This document shows positions 7,392-15,151 of a stretch of 55,644 nucleotides of DNA, in pieces. Origin of the DNA: Methanobacteriota archaeon (GTDB lineage: Archaea; Thermoplasmatota; E2; JACPAO01; JAHWKR01); assembly GCA_019347805.1 (NCBI GenBank), contig JAHWKR010000019.1, positions 1 through 55,644 on the forward strand. Reading direction: 5' to 3'. Position numbers and translations under genes: made by a program. The first letter of the stretch is position 1; the number at the start of each line of letters is the position of its first letter. The notes under the pieces were generated by a model. It saw only the letters and a program-made list of their open reading frames with translations. It was not told where the DNA came from and did not search any database.

Positions 7392-8231
7392 TCATTCCTT
7401 GGCTTCGGCGGTGACCTCGGCCTCGGCCTTCTCGGTCTCTTCCGCCTCGGTCTCGGCTTCCGCCTCGGGTTCTGCCTCGGCTTCCGTCTCAGGGGCCTCT
7501 TCGGCGCTCTCGGCCGTCTCGGACTCCTCTGCGGCTTCGCCCTCGGCGGCCTCGGTGGGCGTCTCGGTCTCTTCGACGGTCGGCTCGGACTCGGGTTCGG
7601 CGAACTCGGCCGCCCAGTCCTCTTCGATCTCGACCTGGGGTGCGCGCAGGACCTGGGTCTTGTTGACCTCGACGCGGCGAACGGGGTAGATCGGTTTGGC
7701 GGATTTGAAGATGCGCGCGGCGACCTGGCCGTCGACGATGTTGCGCACGAAGCGGTTCAGAGTGACCTCTTTCGCGGCGTTCATGATCTCGTCGACCATG
7801 ACCTGACGGACGGCGGCTTCCTGCGCGGTCTTGGTGCGCTTGTCCGAGACGGCGAACGGTTTGACGCGGATCTTGGCGCCGTCTTTGGTGACGGCGTCCA
7901 CGACGGCGTCGATCTTGGAGTGGTTCCGGCGCGTCATGCGGCGGATGTAGTCGGAGGTGAGGCTGTGGCCGACGAAGTCGGTCTTGGCGATGGTCCCCTG
8001 GATCTCGTTGATCTTGAAGGCGAGCTTGACGTGCATCTGCTTGAAGTCGCCGGTGAGTTCTTGCAGGGTTGTCTCACTGACACGGCCGATGAGTTTCTGT
8101 TGTTCGTCGGCGACGGTCTCGCCGAGGGCGGCGTTGCCGAAATGGGCGGGGGCTTGGACCTGGTACCAGGATTTTGCCTTCCACTTGTCTTTGATCTTGC
8201 GTGCCGCCGAGCGGGACCGTGCTTTTGCCAT
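7392..8231 (-). CDS. rps3ae: 30S ribosomal protein S3Ae (eS1)
   Basis: Small-subunit protein found only in archaea and eukaryotes. The first about 195 residues match the family: KDKWKAKSWYQVQAPAHFG, then GRVSETTLQELTGDF, MHVKLAFKINEIQGTIAKTD, SDYIRRMTRRNHSKIDAVVD and RVKPFAVSDKRT. It then carries an unusually long acidic Glu/Ala/Thr tail of about 80 residues (for example EAEAEPEAEAETEAEETEKA), much longer than in most archaeal S3Ae proteins. GAGGAG precedes the ATG, and a TATA box at 8331-8340 implies a leader of about 75 nt, so this gene is not leaderless. Confidence 0.96.
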   Translation of the reverse strand: MAKARSRSAARKIKDKWKAKSWYQVQAPAHFGNAALGETVADEQQKLIGRVSETTLQELTGDFKQMHVKLAFKINEIQGTIAKTDFVGHSLTSDYIRRMTRRNHSKIDAVVDAVTKDGAKIRVKPFAVSDKRTKTAQEAAVRQVMVDEIMNAAKEVTLNRFVRNIVDGQVAARIFKSAKPIYPVRRVEVNKTQVLRAPQVEIEEDWAAEFAEPESEPTVEETETPTEAAEGEAAEESETAESAEEAPETEAEAEPEAEAETEAEETEKAEAEVTAEAKE

Positions 8232-8330
8232 GGAGTTGTCTCCTCTTCAGGGGCGGGGATCGACGCGGGAGGTCGCCGGGTTTTCCGGGTCAATCCTCAA
8301 GGGGCGTCGATTTCGCTCGATGGAGGTCCC

Positions 8331-8340
8331 ATATATAACC
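8331..8340 (-). promoter_or_regulatory. rps3ae: TATA box for S3Ae gene
   Basis: GGTTATATAT on the minus strand, about 105 nt before the start codon. It predicts a 5' leader of roughly 75 nt. The 363-bp gap 8232-8594 also holds the plus-strand TATA box at 8562 and no further gene that I can see. Confidence 0.6.
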
Positions 8341-8561
8341 ATTGGCGCCGCTCCGCTGAGTGGGTCCAGATGTTCTCCCTAGAGACATCGGGCGTGCGGA
8401 TGGATGACAGGATATCTGTTCGTCCTGAGACGGGAGACACGAAGCGATCCCGCTCTTTTCTGGTCCGTTCCGCCCTTTGGCCTCTGGTGACGGGGTCCGT
8501 CTGAACCACCGGTCCTCCGGGGTCCGCGTCCTTCGTCCGAGTATTTAGCCACGAAGAAACC

Positions 8562-8570
8562 TATATTTAT
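8562..8570 (+). promoter_or_regulatory. TATA box for the exported-protein operon
   Basis: TATATTTAT centred 29 nt before ATG 8595. A purine-rich gaggaagggg lies between it and the start, so the transcript is leaderless or has a very short leader. Confidence 0.6.
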
Positions 8571-8594
8571 CGAACCAAGAGGAAGGGGAGTCGT

Positions 8595-9794
8595 ATGTCG
8601 TTGAGGTGGTCGGTGGGGTCCACCGTGTTCGTCGTGGTGTCGCTGTTGGTGGCGGCGGTCCCGACGGAGGCCCGCTCCCTCTATGGCGCGGCGCCTGCCT
8701 CTTTGCGTTTCGACGGGGGTGGCGAAGGGCTGTTGCGTGGGGGGACGGCAGAGCGTGTCGTGTCGCTCCAGAACCAGGGCGAGGAGGCGACGACGTTCGC
8801 CATCTCGCTCGAAGGCGATGCAGGGCATTGGTTGTCGGTCGCCTCCGACATGGTGACGGTGCCGGGGAAGACGACCCATCCGCTCGCGATCACCGTGTCG
8901 GTCCCGGAGACGGCGGCGAACGGCGTCTACGAGGCCCTTGTCCGCATCACGCCCGCGGTGGCGTCCCATGACGCGGAAGGCGGTGCGTCGTCGACCATCG
9001 TCCAGGAGATCCTCGTGCCCATCAAGGTGCATGTCACGGACACCCAGTCGTTGCGCCTGACGATGACCCGCATCTCGGTGCCGGACCTTGAAGTCGGTGG
9101 AAAGCTGTTCGTGGAGCTCGATGCCACGAATGATGGCAATGTCGCGGCCGCGCCGCAGGTGAACGCCATCGTCCATGACGAGACGCGGACGCAGCAACTC
9201 GCGATGGTCTCGGGCCGCGCGGGGGGGCTCGCGCCGCAGACGTCGGGTCGCCTGATGGCGGACCTCGGTACGCTCACCTTGCCGGTCGGCACCTATTCCA
9301 TCCGACTCCTTGCATCGCTGCCCGACGGAGAGGTCTCCGGCGGTGGCCCACGCGACCTCTACTTCGATGTGCTTCCAGAGGGGACGCTCGCGATGTCTTT
9401 CGCGGACATCGCGGTCGCCTTCGGTGATGGCAAGGCGAAGAAGGGCGACCTGGTGCCGATCCGCATCACGTTCACGAACACCGGCCTCTCACCCGCGGTG
9501 GTCGGTTTCAAGGGGCTCATCAGCCGCGATGGGCAGCCGTTCGAGACGTTCTCGATCGAAGCCATCGAGACGGCGACCGGTGCGACACAGACCCTCGAAG
9601 GGTTCTGGCGCGCCGAGAAGACCGGTGATTACGGGTTGACCGGCGCATTGACGATCGGCCCGAAACGGGTCGAGACCGCTCCTTCGACGCTCGAAGTACC
9701 GGTGAAGAAGGATTCGCCCGCTCCCGCGGCCTTGTCGCTCGTGGTGGCATTGGCCGCCCTCGTCTTCGTCGCTCGCAGGAGGGGGTCCCTCTGA
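8595..9794 (+). CDS. Exported Ig-like/NEW3-type protein with C-terminal membrane anchor
   Basis: 399 residues. Signal peptide about 1-27 (SVGSTVFVVVSLLVAAVPTEA). Then come three beta-sandwich stretches. The first (about 45-120) has the NEW3-like pattern VVSLQNQGEEATTFAISLEG ... VSVPETAANGVYEALVRI. The second (150-265) contains VELDATNDGNVAAAPQVNA. The third (270-365) is CARDB-like (VPIRITFTNTGLSPAVVGF). The C-terminus is SPAPAALSLVVALAALVFVA plus RRR, a tripartite proline/TM/arginine anchor like archaeosortase-type or cell-surface sorting tails. First gene of a three-gene operon of exported proteins. Role is probably cell-surface structure or binding; specific function unknown. Confidence 0.75.
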   Translation: MSLRWSVGSTVFVVVSLLVAAVPTEARSLYGAAPASLRFDGGGEGLLRGGTAERVVSLQNQGEEATTFAISLEGDAGHWLSVASDMVTVPGKTTHPLAITVSVPETAANGVYEALVRITPAVASHDAEGGASSTIVQEILVPIKVHVTDTQSLRLTMTRISVPDLEVGGKLFVELDATNDGNVAAAPQVNAIVHDETRTQQLAMVSGRAGGLAPQTSGRLMADLGTLTLPVGTYSIRLLASLPDGEVSGGGPRDLYFDVLPEGTLAMSFADIAVAFGDGKAKKGDLVPIRITFTNTGLSPAVVGFKGLISRDGQPFETFSIEAIETATGATQTLEGFWRAEKTGDYGLTGALTIGPKRVETAPSTLEVPVKKDSPAPAALSLVVALAALVFVARRRGSL

Positions 9795-9805
9795 ACAAGA
9801 CCCGT

Positions 9806-10558
9806 GTGCCGTTCGCGACGCTCACTGTGGTCGCCCTCTTCTTCGTCGCCGCGTTCGCCCCGATGGGGCTTGGGCAGGGCGCTTCGGCGCCGCGTCTCGG
9901 TTCGGTCGACGCCCCCGCCGAGGTGACGCTGCTCTCAGGCGGTGCGCGCAAGGTGCCGATCACGGTCCATGTGGCCGACCGCGGTGCCGGGTTGGCCAGC
10001 ATCGAGGTCGAGCTCATCAAGCACGGCAGGACGTATGCCGCGGTCGACCTCGAGCCCGGGAACGACCCGCTCGTCTGGACAGGGAACCTTTCGCTCAAGC
10101 ATACCACGCCGGCGGGCCTCTATCGGCTCGAGACGGTCGCCTCAGACGGCGTGCGGGGCATGCACGCGCTGTCGCAGGACGTCGAGATCCTGCCGCTTGC
10201 CGCGCTCGGCACGCTGGAGACGTCGGTGTCGTTCGGCGAGACGGGTCCGAACGGTTGGCTCGGTCCCGCCAAGGTGACCTATCGCAACCTCGGCAACGTC
10301 CCGCTCGCGGTCGCGCTCACGGCGTCGCCGTTCATCCATGAGGACGGCGACGCCGAGATCATGCCGGAACACCTCGAGGTTCGTGTCGGCGGTGACCCGC
10401 TGGGTCGCGCCGGTGAGCCGATCACGCTCGCTCCGCTCTCGGTCGGCTCGGGCGGGGTCCTCGAGTTGTGGCTCTACGTCCCGTCCGGTTCGTCACAATA
10501 TGTGCCGCCCGGTGAATACACGGGCACCGTCGACCTTTCGTCGGAGGGGGTGTCCTGA
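9806..10558 (+). CDS. Exported beta-sandwich protein, unknown
   Basis: 250 residues from GTG 9806. A CTG at 9791, which overlaps the previous stop and sits 5 nt after ggaggggg, would add LNKTR and give a better positively charged signal-peptide n-region, so it may be the true start. Signal segment FATLTVVALFFVAAFAPMGL. The mature part has an Ig-like domain (about 40-130, VPITVHVADRGAGLASIEVE) and a second domain (about 140-248) ending ELWLYVPSGSSQYVPPGEYT. That second domain matches the C-terminal domain of the next gene product, so the two are paralogous there. Operon partner of both neighbours (11-nt and 1-nt junctions). Function unknown. Confidence 0.7.
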   Translation: MPFATLTVVALFFVAAFAPMGLGQGASAPRLGSVDAPAEVTLLSGGARKVPITVHVADRGAGLASIEVELIKHGRTYAAVDLEPGNDPLVWTGNLSLKHTTPAGLYRLETVASDGVRGMHALSQDVEILPLAALGTLETSVSFGETGPNGWLGPAKVTYRNLGNVPLAVALTASPFIHEDGDAEIMPEHLEVRVGGDPLGRAGEPITLAPLSVGSGGVLELWLYVPSGSSQYVPPGEYTGTVDLSSEGVS

Positions 10559-11442
10559 TGCGCGACAAGCTCGTCAAGGGTCTCGCGCTTGTGCTCTCTG
10601 TCGTCGCCGTCGTCGCCGCCCTGGGTCTTCCCGCAGAGGCGGGCACCGAGGCGAAGGCGAAGGTCAAGAACAACGAGCCGCAGGTGGTCGCCGTCAATCT
10701 CTTGACCGACGATGACGCGTCGCAGGGCGGTGCCCAGGTAGACCCGGTGGCGGGCGGTCTGCGTGCTTTCGACATCGAGTTCGAGGCGGAGGACCGCAAC
10801 AACCACCGCGATATCGCCTCGGGCGGCTGCAGTGTCTATCAGCCCGACGGCTCGTTGCATGAGGAGCTCGGCGCGGTGTTCCGGCAAGGCGACGGCAAGC
10901 GTTCCCTGTGGGACACCTCCGGCGCGATCGCCTATCATGATCCTCCTGGCACCTGGCGGGTCGTCTGCCATGCGACGGACAACCAGATGGCGCAGGCCCA
11001 TGCGGCGCCGCAGGCGAACAACACGCTCGAGGCGGTCTTCGAGGTGCGCACGCTCGCCGCCATCGAGATCACCGAGACGGCGGTCGAGTTCACAGCGGGC
11101 AGTGAGATGGAACCGGGGACGACGACGGCGCCGACCTCCATCACGGTGACGAACCTGGGCAACGTCCAGGTCGACATACAGGTGGCGGGGACCGACCTTG
11201 CCGGCGCACAGGCGACCATCCCGGTGGGACGAGCCGCCTATTCCGAGGACGATGCGATGACCAACGCCTCGGCGCTCTCGACGACATCGACGACGATGTC
11301 CTCGTTCGACCTGCCGCCGGGGGACGGTTCGTCGAAGCCGCTCTGGTTCACGTTGTCGATCCCGTCGGGTGACGAGCAGTTCATCCCGGCCGGGACCTAT
11401 GCGGGGACGGTGACGGTGACGGCGCTCGAGGATTCGGGTTAG
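10558..11442 (+). CDS. Exported protein, paralogous C-terminal domain, unknown
   Basis: 294 residues; ATG overlaps the preceding stop (TGATG). Signal peptide about 1-28 (KLVKGLALVLSVVAVVAALG...AEA). N-terminal domain about 30-165 has two Cys (GGCSVYQPDG and WRVVCHATDN) that could form a disulfide, and an acidic loop LLTDDDASQ possibly binding Ca. C-terminal domain about 170-292 (ITVTNLGNVQVDIQVAG ... IPSGDEQFIPAGTYAGTVTV) repeats the pattern of the upstream protein. No TM anchor, so presumably it is released or bound by the anchored first protein. Function unknown. Confidence 0.7.
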   Translation: MRDKLVKGLALVLSVVAVVAALGLPAEAGTEAKAKVKNNEPQVVAVNLLTDDDASQGGAQVDPVAGGLRAFDIEFEAEDRNNHRDIASGGCSVYQPDGSLHEELGAVFRQGDGKRSLWDTSGAIAYHDPPGTWRVVCHATDNQMAQAHAAPQANNTLEAVFEVRTLAAIEITETAVEFTAGSEMEPGTTTAPTSITVTNLGNVQVDIQVAGTDLAGAQATIPVGRAAYSEDDAMTNASALSTTSTTMSSFDLPPGDGSSKPLWFTLSIPSGDEQFIPAGTYAGTVTVTALEDSG

Positions 11443-11517
11443 AGCCCGTCCGCTCCGCGTCTCTTTCCTTCCTTCTATTCCATCCTGCTCGGCGTCCGTG
11501 AACGGGCGCTCGCGTGC

Positions 11518-11622
11518 TCACCGGGGCGTGTTCCCGCGTCCTTTGCCGGATGGTTTCCCGGTCGTGCTCGGGTAGTTGCCGCCGCTTTTGCCTTTGCTTC
11601 CTTTGCCTCCTTTGCCTGGCAT
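11518..11622 (-). CDS. Short Gly/Lys-rich microprotein (candidate)
   Basis: A 34-codon frame from ATG 11622 to TGA 11518. The product is a run of Gly-Lys triplets (PGKGGKGSKGKSGG) followed by NYPSTTGKPSGKGRGN and TPR. The second half looks like a conserved microprotein motif (TG-PSG-GRGN) that I recall from small bacterial hypothetical proteins, but I cannot confirm it here. No clear TATA or SD precedes it. The strong amino-acid bias and clean termination in an otherwise empty 355-bp gap (11443-11797) make it worth listing. Confidence 0.4.
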   Translation of the reverse strand: MPGKGGKGSKGKSGGNYPSTTGKPSGKGRGNTPR

Positions 11623-11730
11623 GATGTTCCCTCTGGGCGCCGCCGTGTGGGGGGCGCCTGTGGCCGGAAGGCGGCCGCGCATCATCTCTTCTGCGGAACC
11701 GCCGGTTACCGTCCTTCCACCCCGCTAAGC

Positions 11731-11739
11731 TCAAATACC
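11731..11739 (+). promoter_or_regulatory. TATA-like box before the DUF4430 gene
   Basis: TCAAATACC centred at 11735 predicts a transcription start near 11761, inside the tandem operator described in the next entry. Confidence 0.45.
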
Positions 11740-11749
11740 ACCCCCTCTT

Positions 11750-11784
11750 TCAAGTCAGCTTGACGACAATCAAGTTGTCTTGAT
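11750..11784 (+). promoter_or_regulatory. Tandem dyad operator TCAAG-N4-CTTGA
   Basis: Two inverted repeats of identical design: TCAAG TCAG CTTGA (11750-11763) and ATCAAG TTGT CTTGAT (11769-11784). Equivalent positions are exactly 20 bp apart, about two helical turns, so two dimers could bind on one face. They overlap the predicted transcription start and end just before the SD sequence GGAGGT (11785-11790), a layout suited to repression of the downstream exported protein. The regulator is not identifiable in the window. Confidence 0.65.
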
Positions 11785-11797
11785 GGAGGTCCTGAAC

Positions 11798-12262
11798 GTG
11801 CACACCGACCGAACCCTCACCCTGCTCACCGCCCTTGCTCTGCTGACGCTCGCCCTTCCCCTGGATGCGACCGCCGAGGAGACCGCCACCGTGACCCTCG
11901 TCGTCGAGGTGCCGGAAGGCGTCTTCACGAACACCTACAAGGGCTACGAGAGCTTCACCTGGACCGACACCGTCGGCTACACCGATGGCCTCACCGCCCT
12001 CGACCTCCTCGACCAGGTCGCGACCGCCCGCGGCTCCACCTATACCGCGGTCTGGTACGACATCGACGGCGACGGCCAGGAGGACGACGCCTTCATCGAC
12101 GAGATCGACGGTGTGGCGAGCGACTTCACCCTCCTCCTCTTCGGCTACTACTGGGCGCTCTACGACAACGGCGCCTACGCCTCGACCGGCGCCGCCGGAC
12201 TCGTCGTCGATGCGGGTGACACGGTCACCCTGCGCTACGAAGGTTGGCCCGCCTCCGTCTGA
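11798..12262 (+). CDS. Exported DUF4430-like protein
   Basis: 154 residues from GTG 11798, picked because GGAGGT lies 7 nt upstream; the frame also has ATG 11783 but that lies inside the operator/SD. Signal peptide TLTLLTALALLTLALPLDATA. The mature domain (about 30-153) shows the DUF4430/transcobalamin-like beta pattern: VTLVVEVPEGVFTNTYKGY, GLTALDLLDQVATARG, acidic loop DIDGDGQEDDAF (EF-hand-like DxDGDxxED), FGYYWALYDNGAYASTGAAG and VDAGDTVTLRYEGW. Likely an extracellular binding domain. It is under its own regulated promoter (tandem operator), unlike the preceding operon. Confidence 0.75.
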   Translation: MHTDRTLTLLTALALLTLALPLDATAEETATVTLVVEVPEGVFTNTYKGYESFTWTDTVGYTDGLTALDLLDQVATARGSTYTAVWYDIDGDGQEDDAFIDEIDGVASDFTLLLFGYYWALYDNGAYASTGAAGLVVDAGDTVTLRYEGWPASV

Positions 12263-12327
12263 ACATCCGTTCTTCATCCACCGTTCTCCCCCCGAGGCTT
12301 TTTCACGCCGCGCCGTCTCGCCCACCC

Positions 12328-12906
12328 GTGGCCGTTCTGGCGACCGACGAGACCCGCGCGTTCCTCGACTCGATGCGCGAGCGCTACCTGCACCAGCATG
12401 TGGCCGAGCCGGAATACGACGCCGTCGTCTACCGCGCCCGCTTCCTGCCCGACCCCGAGGTGCTGCACCTCATCGTCCAAATGTGCGGCCGTCGCCGGTC
12501 GATAACGAGCTCCGAACCCCCCGTCCCCGAGTCCCTCGATGCACGCAAGGAGATCGCTGCCATCCTGACCCCGATGCGTTGGCCGGACACCACGCCGGTC
12601 GCGCGCCTCGGTGCCCTCCTGCCCGGTTGGGACACGCTCCACGTCACGACCCTCATGCACGCGGTCATCCCCGATTATCCCATCTGGGGCCCGGAGGAGA
12701 GCGACGCGCTCGACGCGCTCGGCCTGCTCTGCCCCTACCAGGACGACCCGAACCACGCCGAGGAACCATACCGCATCCTGAACGACGCCGTCAAGCACCT
12801 GCGCGAGGCCGCCCGCTACCATCAGGTCCCGGAGAGTCACCATTATCTAACGCGGGTCGTTCAAGCGGCCCTTCTCGACCTTGCGTTGGAAGAAGCGGGC
12901 TCCTGA
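12328..12906 (+). CDS. Conserved-looking hypothetical protein, possible helix-hairpin-helix-like fold
   Basis: 192 residues if it starts at GTG 12328 (the frame is open from 12244, overlapping the previous gene, but that part is not convincing). Mainly helical. The stretch LHVTTLMHAVIPDYPIWGPE recalls the 'H-F-hP...FPIxD' pattern of small helical domains related to DNA-glycosylase-type folds. A GRRRS basic patch lies at about residue 53. Cytoplasmic. Not recognised with certainty; spacing of 22 nt to the TATA-like element of the next gene argues for separate transcription. Confidence 0.6.
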   Translation: MAVLATDETRAFLDSMRERYLHQHVAEPEYDAVVYRARFLPDPEVLHLIVQMCGRRRSITSSEPPVPESLDARKEIAAILTPMRWPDTTPVARLGALLPGWDTLHVTTLMHAVIPDYPIWGPEESDALDALGLLCPYQDDPNHAEEPYRILNDAVKHLREAARYHQVPESHHYLTRVVQAALLDLALEEAGS

Positions 12907-12940
12907 GTCCTTTCGTCGTTCCAGGTCCTTCGTGAGAAAC

Positions 12941-12947
12941 GTTTACA
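12941..12947 (+). promoter_or_regulatory. TATA-like box for the 12972 lipoprotein
   Basis: GTTTACA centred 28 nt before GTG 12972, which is why that start was preferred to the in-frame TTG at 12954. Confidence 0.45.
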
Positions 12948-12971
12948 CGCCCCTTGTCATTGCCGTCGCCG

Positions 12972-13904
12972 GTGCTCCCCTTGCGTCCCCTGCCCCTCTT
13001 CGTCGCCGTCGCCCTGTTGTCCTTGGCCGGTTGTGTCGGGGACACGCCGGTGGTCCCCATCCCGGAGGACCAGACCGAGACCGATCCCATCGACGCTTTC
13101 GAAGTGCGCATGACCGACTGCATCGAGGCGGGCGGCGTCTCGACCTATCCGAAGGAGTTCTATTTCGGCGGTCCGCCGGAGCCGTTCGAGATGCATGACA
13201 TCCAGGAGGATGTCGGCGGGGCGCGCATCAGTTCGGCGTTCTTCCCCATCCTCGACGAGAGCGCAGGGCACTGGCACATGACCATCGAGTGCGCTTCGGC
13301 GTGGTTCGAGGGCGAGGAACTCGGCCCGATGACCTGGGGCTGGGTCGGTGCCCGCGTGCACGCGCCACCGTTCGACGAGTCGGGCCATGCGCGCCAGTTC
13401 TTCGTCACCGACCTCTCCATTCAAAACGAGGGCGTCCTCGACGCGCTGCAGACCCTCCTCGACCTGCATGCATCGGAGATGTGGAACGGCGTCGTCGAAC
13501 GGCTCCCCGGCGGTCTCATCCACACCCTCCTCGACGACGCGGAGCATGGCGTCTACGAGACCCATTGGCTCCCGAAGGAGCACCGCACGGTCGAGGAGGC
13601 GACGAACCGGTTCTGGATGCTCGTCGCCGACCAGAAGGGCGGGTCTCACGACCACGTTGGCTTCGACGGCGCGGCCGAGCCCACATATCATCCGATCTCC
13701 ATCGACCTTGCGCGCACCGGCACGTCGACGCATCTTGTCAGCCCCGACAACAGCGCCTGGTTCAGCCACAGCCGCACGACACACCATGGCGCGACCGGTG
13801 GGGCGGCCGGACAGGTGGTCGGGGTCGCCTATGAGGGCTTCGACATGACCATGACGCTCGGCCCCCGTCCGCCGGTGGTCTTCGAGGACTCCTGGTTCCA
13901 CTGA
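12972..13904 (+). CDS. Predicted lipoprotein, unknown
   Basis: 310 residues from GTG 12972. N-terminus RPLPLFVAVALLSLAGC is a lipobox signal (LAGC). The mature protein is acidic after the Cys (VGDTPVVPIPEDQTETDPID) and contains many His and Trp residues (for example GHWHMTIECASAWFEGEEL, MTWGWVGARVHAPPFD, WFSHSRTTHHGATGG), which may make a metal site. Three Cys including TDCIEAGG. Membrane-anchored outside the cell. No family recognised; it belongs to a set of lipoproteins in this window (34212, 38991, 45869) with no obvious mutual similarity. Confidence 0.75.
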   Translation: MLPLRPLPLFVAVALLSLAGCVGDTPVVPIPEDQTETDPIDAFEVRMTDCIEAGGVSTYPKEFYFGGPPEPFEMHDIQEDVGGARISSAFFPILDESAGHWHMTIECASAWFEGEELGPMTWGWVGARVHAPPFDESGHARQFFVTDLSIQNEGVLDALQTLLDLHASEMWNGVVERLPGGLIHTLLDDAEHGVYETHWLPKEHRTVEEATNRFWMLVADQKGGSHDHVGFDGAAEPTYHPISIDLARTGTSTHLVSPDNSAWFSHSRTTHHGATGGAAGQVVGVAYEGFDMTMTLGPRPPVVFEDSWFH

Positions 13905-13948
13905 TCGCGACCGGACCGCTTATGGGCCGGCGCCCGATGGGACCCCTC

Positions 13949-14359
13949 ATGCCCGAGGATGAGCGCGTCCCGGAGACCCTCGTCGACCTCACCGGTCGCC
14001 TGCTCGCCGAGCCCCACGCCCTTGCCACCTGGGCGCGCGACACGCGCCATGAACGGCTCGCGGTCGCCTACCGGGCGCTCTACGAACGGGTCGTGCCCCG
14101 CGCCGAGGCGATGGGTGCGGCGCTCACCGCCGACGACTTGGAGGTCCGGGCGCGGCTCACGAGCCGTGTCGAAGCGCACCACGACGAAGCGATGCGCACC
14201 GAGATGGAATTGTCGCGCCTGAAATGGCTCCTCATCGGCCGACGGACCCGCCTCTCGGTCGACGGTTTCGAGGTCTATGCACCCCATGCGGGGGCGGAGG
14301 CGGACGAGGCGGAGACCCTCGAACGGCTCATGGCCGACCTGCACAGCGTTCTCTGCTAG
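13949..14359 (+). CDS. Small helical protein, unknown
   Basis: 136 residues from ATG 13949; a TATA-like CTTATG centred 27 nt upstream favours this start over the in-frame ATG at 13922. Highly helical and charged: ETLVDLTGRLLAEP, RDTRHERLAVAYRALYERVV, LEVRARLTSRVEAHHDEAMR, then RLKWLLIGRRTRLSVDGF and an acidic C-terminal helix. Cytoplasmic, possibly oligomeric. Not recognised. Confidence 0.6.
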   Translation: MPEDERVPETLVDLTGRLLAEPHALATWARDTRHERLAVAYRALYERVVPRAEAMGAALTADDLEVRARLTSRVEAHHDEAMRTEMELSRLKWLLIGRRTRLSVDGFEVYAPHAGAEADEAETLERLMADLHSVLC

Positions 14360-14408
14360 GACCCGGTGGCCAACCTTTTTCCACGCAGCGGGCTACGCCG
14401 CCTCCTCC

Positions 14409-14693
14409 ATGGAGCTTCCTGAGGACGATGTCGGCATCGAGCTCATGAACGCGCGGTTCCGCGACATGGGCATCCTGGTCGAGACCGATGACGGCTACCA
14501 GGTGTCGCCCGAATTCGTCTCCCGCATGGAGACCGCGGTCGAGGCGCGTGTGCCGGACGCCGAGCCGGACGACGCCGCTTATCGTGAGGCGGTCACCGAG
14601 GAGCTGAAGGGCATGGGTGTGCCGAACGGCTTCGAGGGGATCCTCACGAACTGGGTCGTGCATGCGATCCGCAAGCGCGAGTGGGAAGAATAG
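14409..14693 (+). CDS. Small acidic protein, unknown
   Basis: 94 residues from ATG 14409. It has a winged-helix-like order: helix (DDVGIELMNARFRDMGILVE), beta turn (TDDGYQVSPEFVSRMETAVE), then helices and a closing NWVVHAIRKREWEE. Such a layout is common in small archaeal helix-turn-helix proteins, but no recognition-helix signature is decisive. Ends 5 nt before the stop of the convergent gene at 14699. Confidence 0.55.
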   Translation: MELPEDDVGIELMNARFRDMGILVETDDGYQVSPEFVSRMETAVEARVPDAEPDDAAYREAVTEELKGMGVPNGFEGILTNWVVHAIRKREWEE

Positions 14694-14698
14694 TGGCG

Positions 14699-15151
14699 TT
14701 ACTCTGACGCGTCCGGTCCTTTGCCTGTACGCGCGTTCTTGATGTCCTCTTCGGCAAGGCGCGACCCGGTGTGGAACATCGCCGTGTCCATCCCGCCGTC
14801 CTCGGGATAGAGGACGAAGTGGGCGAGCACCTTTCCTTCGATGCGTGCCGTACGTCGCACACGGTCCTTGTGCGCATGCGCATCGACATCCTCCTGCTCC
14901 TTGAGCTCGGCCGTGGTGGGCGGCCAATGGGTCATGTCGTGCAGACGGACGATCGTCGTGAGGACCCCTTCATCGTCGCTGAAGACGAAGTGCAACGCGC
15001 GGCCGCCGTTGACGAGGACGACGTCGATGCGCGGGTCGACAAGGAGCGGAGCCGCTTCGCCGAGGTTCGGTTCGAGTTCGTTCACACGTTCCCGGTAGGC
15101 ATGCAGGAAGGTCTTGAGGAGGCGTCCCAGGTCGTCTTCGGACAGCGACAA
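14699..15151 (-). CDS. Hypothetical protein, beta-rich
   Basis: 150 residues from TTG 15151; minus-strand GATATC about 30 nt upstream is a possible TATA box. Helical start (SEDDLGRLLKTFLHAYRERV), a strand LLVDPRIDVVLVNGGRALHF, FSDDEGVLTTIVRLHDMTHW, and strands GKVLAHFVLYPEDGGMDTAM. No catalytic motif is recognised. The tail is charged and Gly/Lys/Asp-rich. Convergent with 14409. Confidence 0.6.
   Translation of the reverse strand: MSLSEDDLGRLLKTFLHAYRERVNELEPNLGEAAPLLVDPRIDVVLVNGGRALHFVFSDDEGVLTTIVRLHDMTHWPPTTAELKEQEDVDAHAHKDRVRRTARIEGKVLAHFVLYPEDGGMDTAMFHTGSRLAEEDIKNARTGKGPDASE

Noticed and set aside
8398-8440. Box C/D sRNA-like signals (ggatgac...ctgag) upstream of S3Ae
   Set aside because: Box C is imperfect and no C'/D' pair or terminal stem follows.
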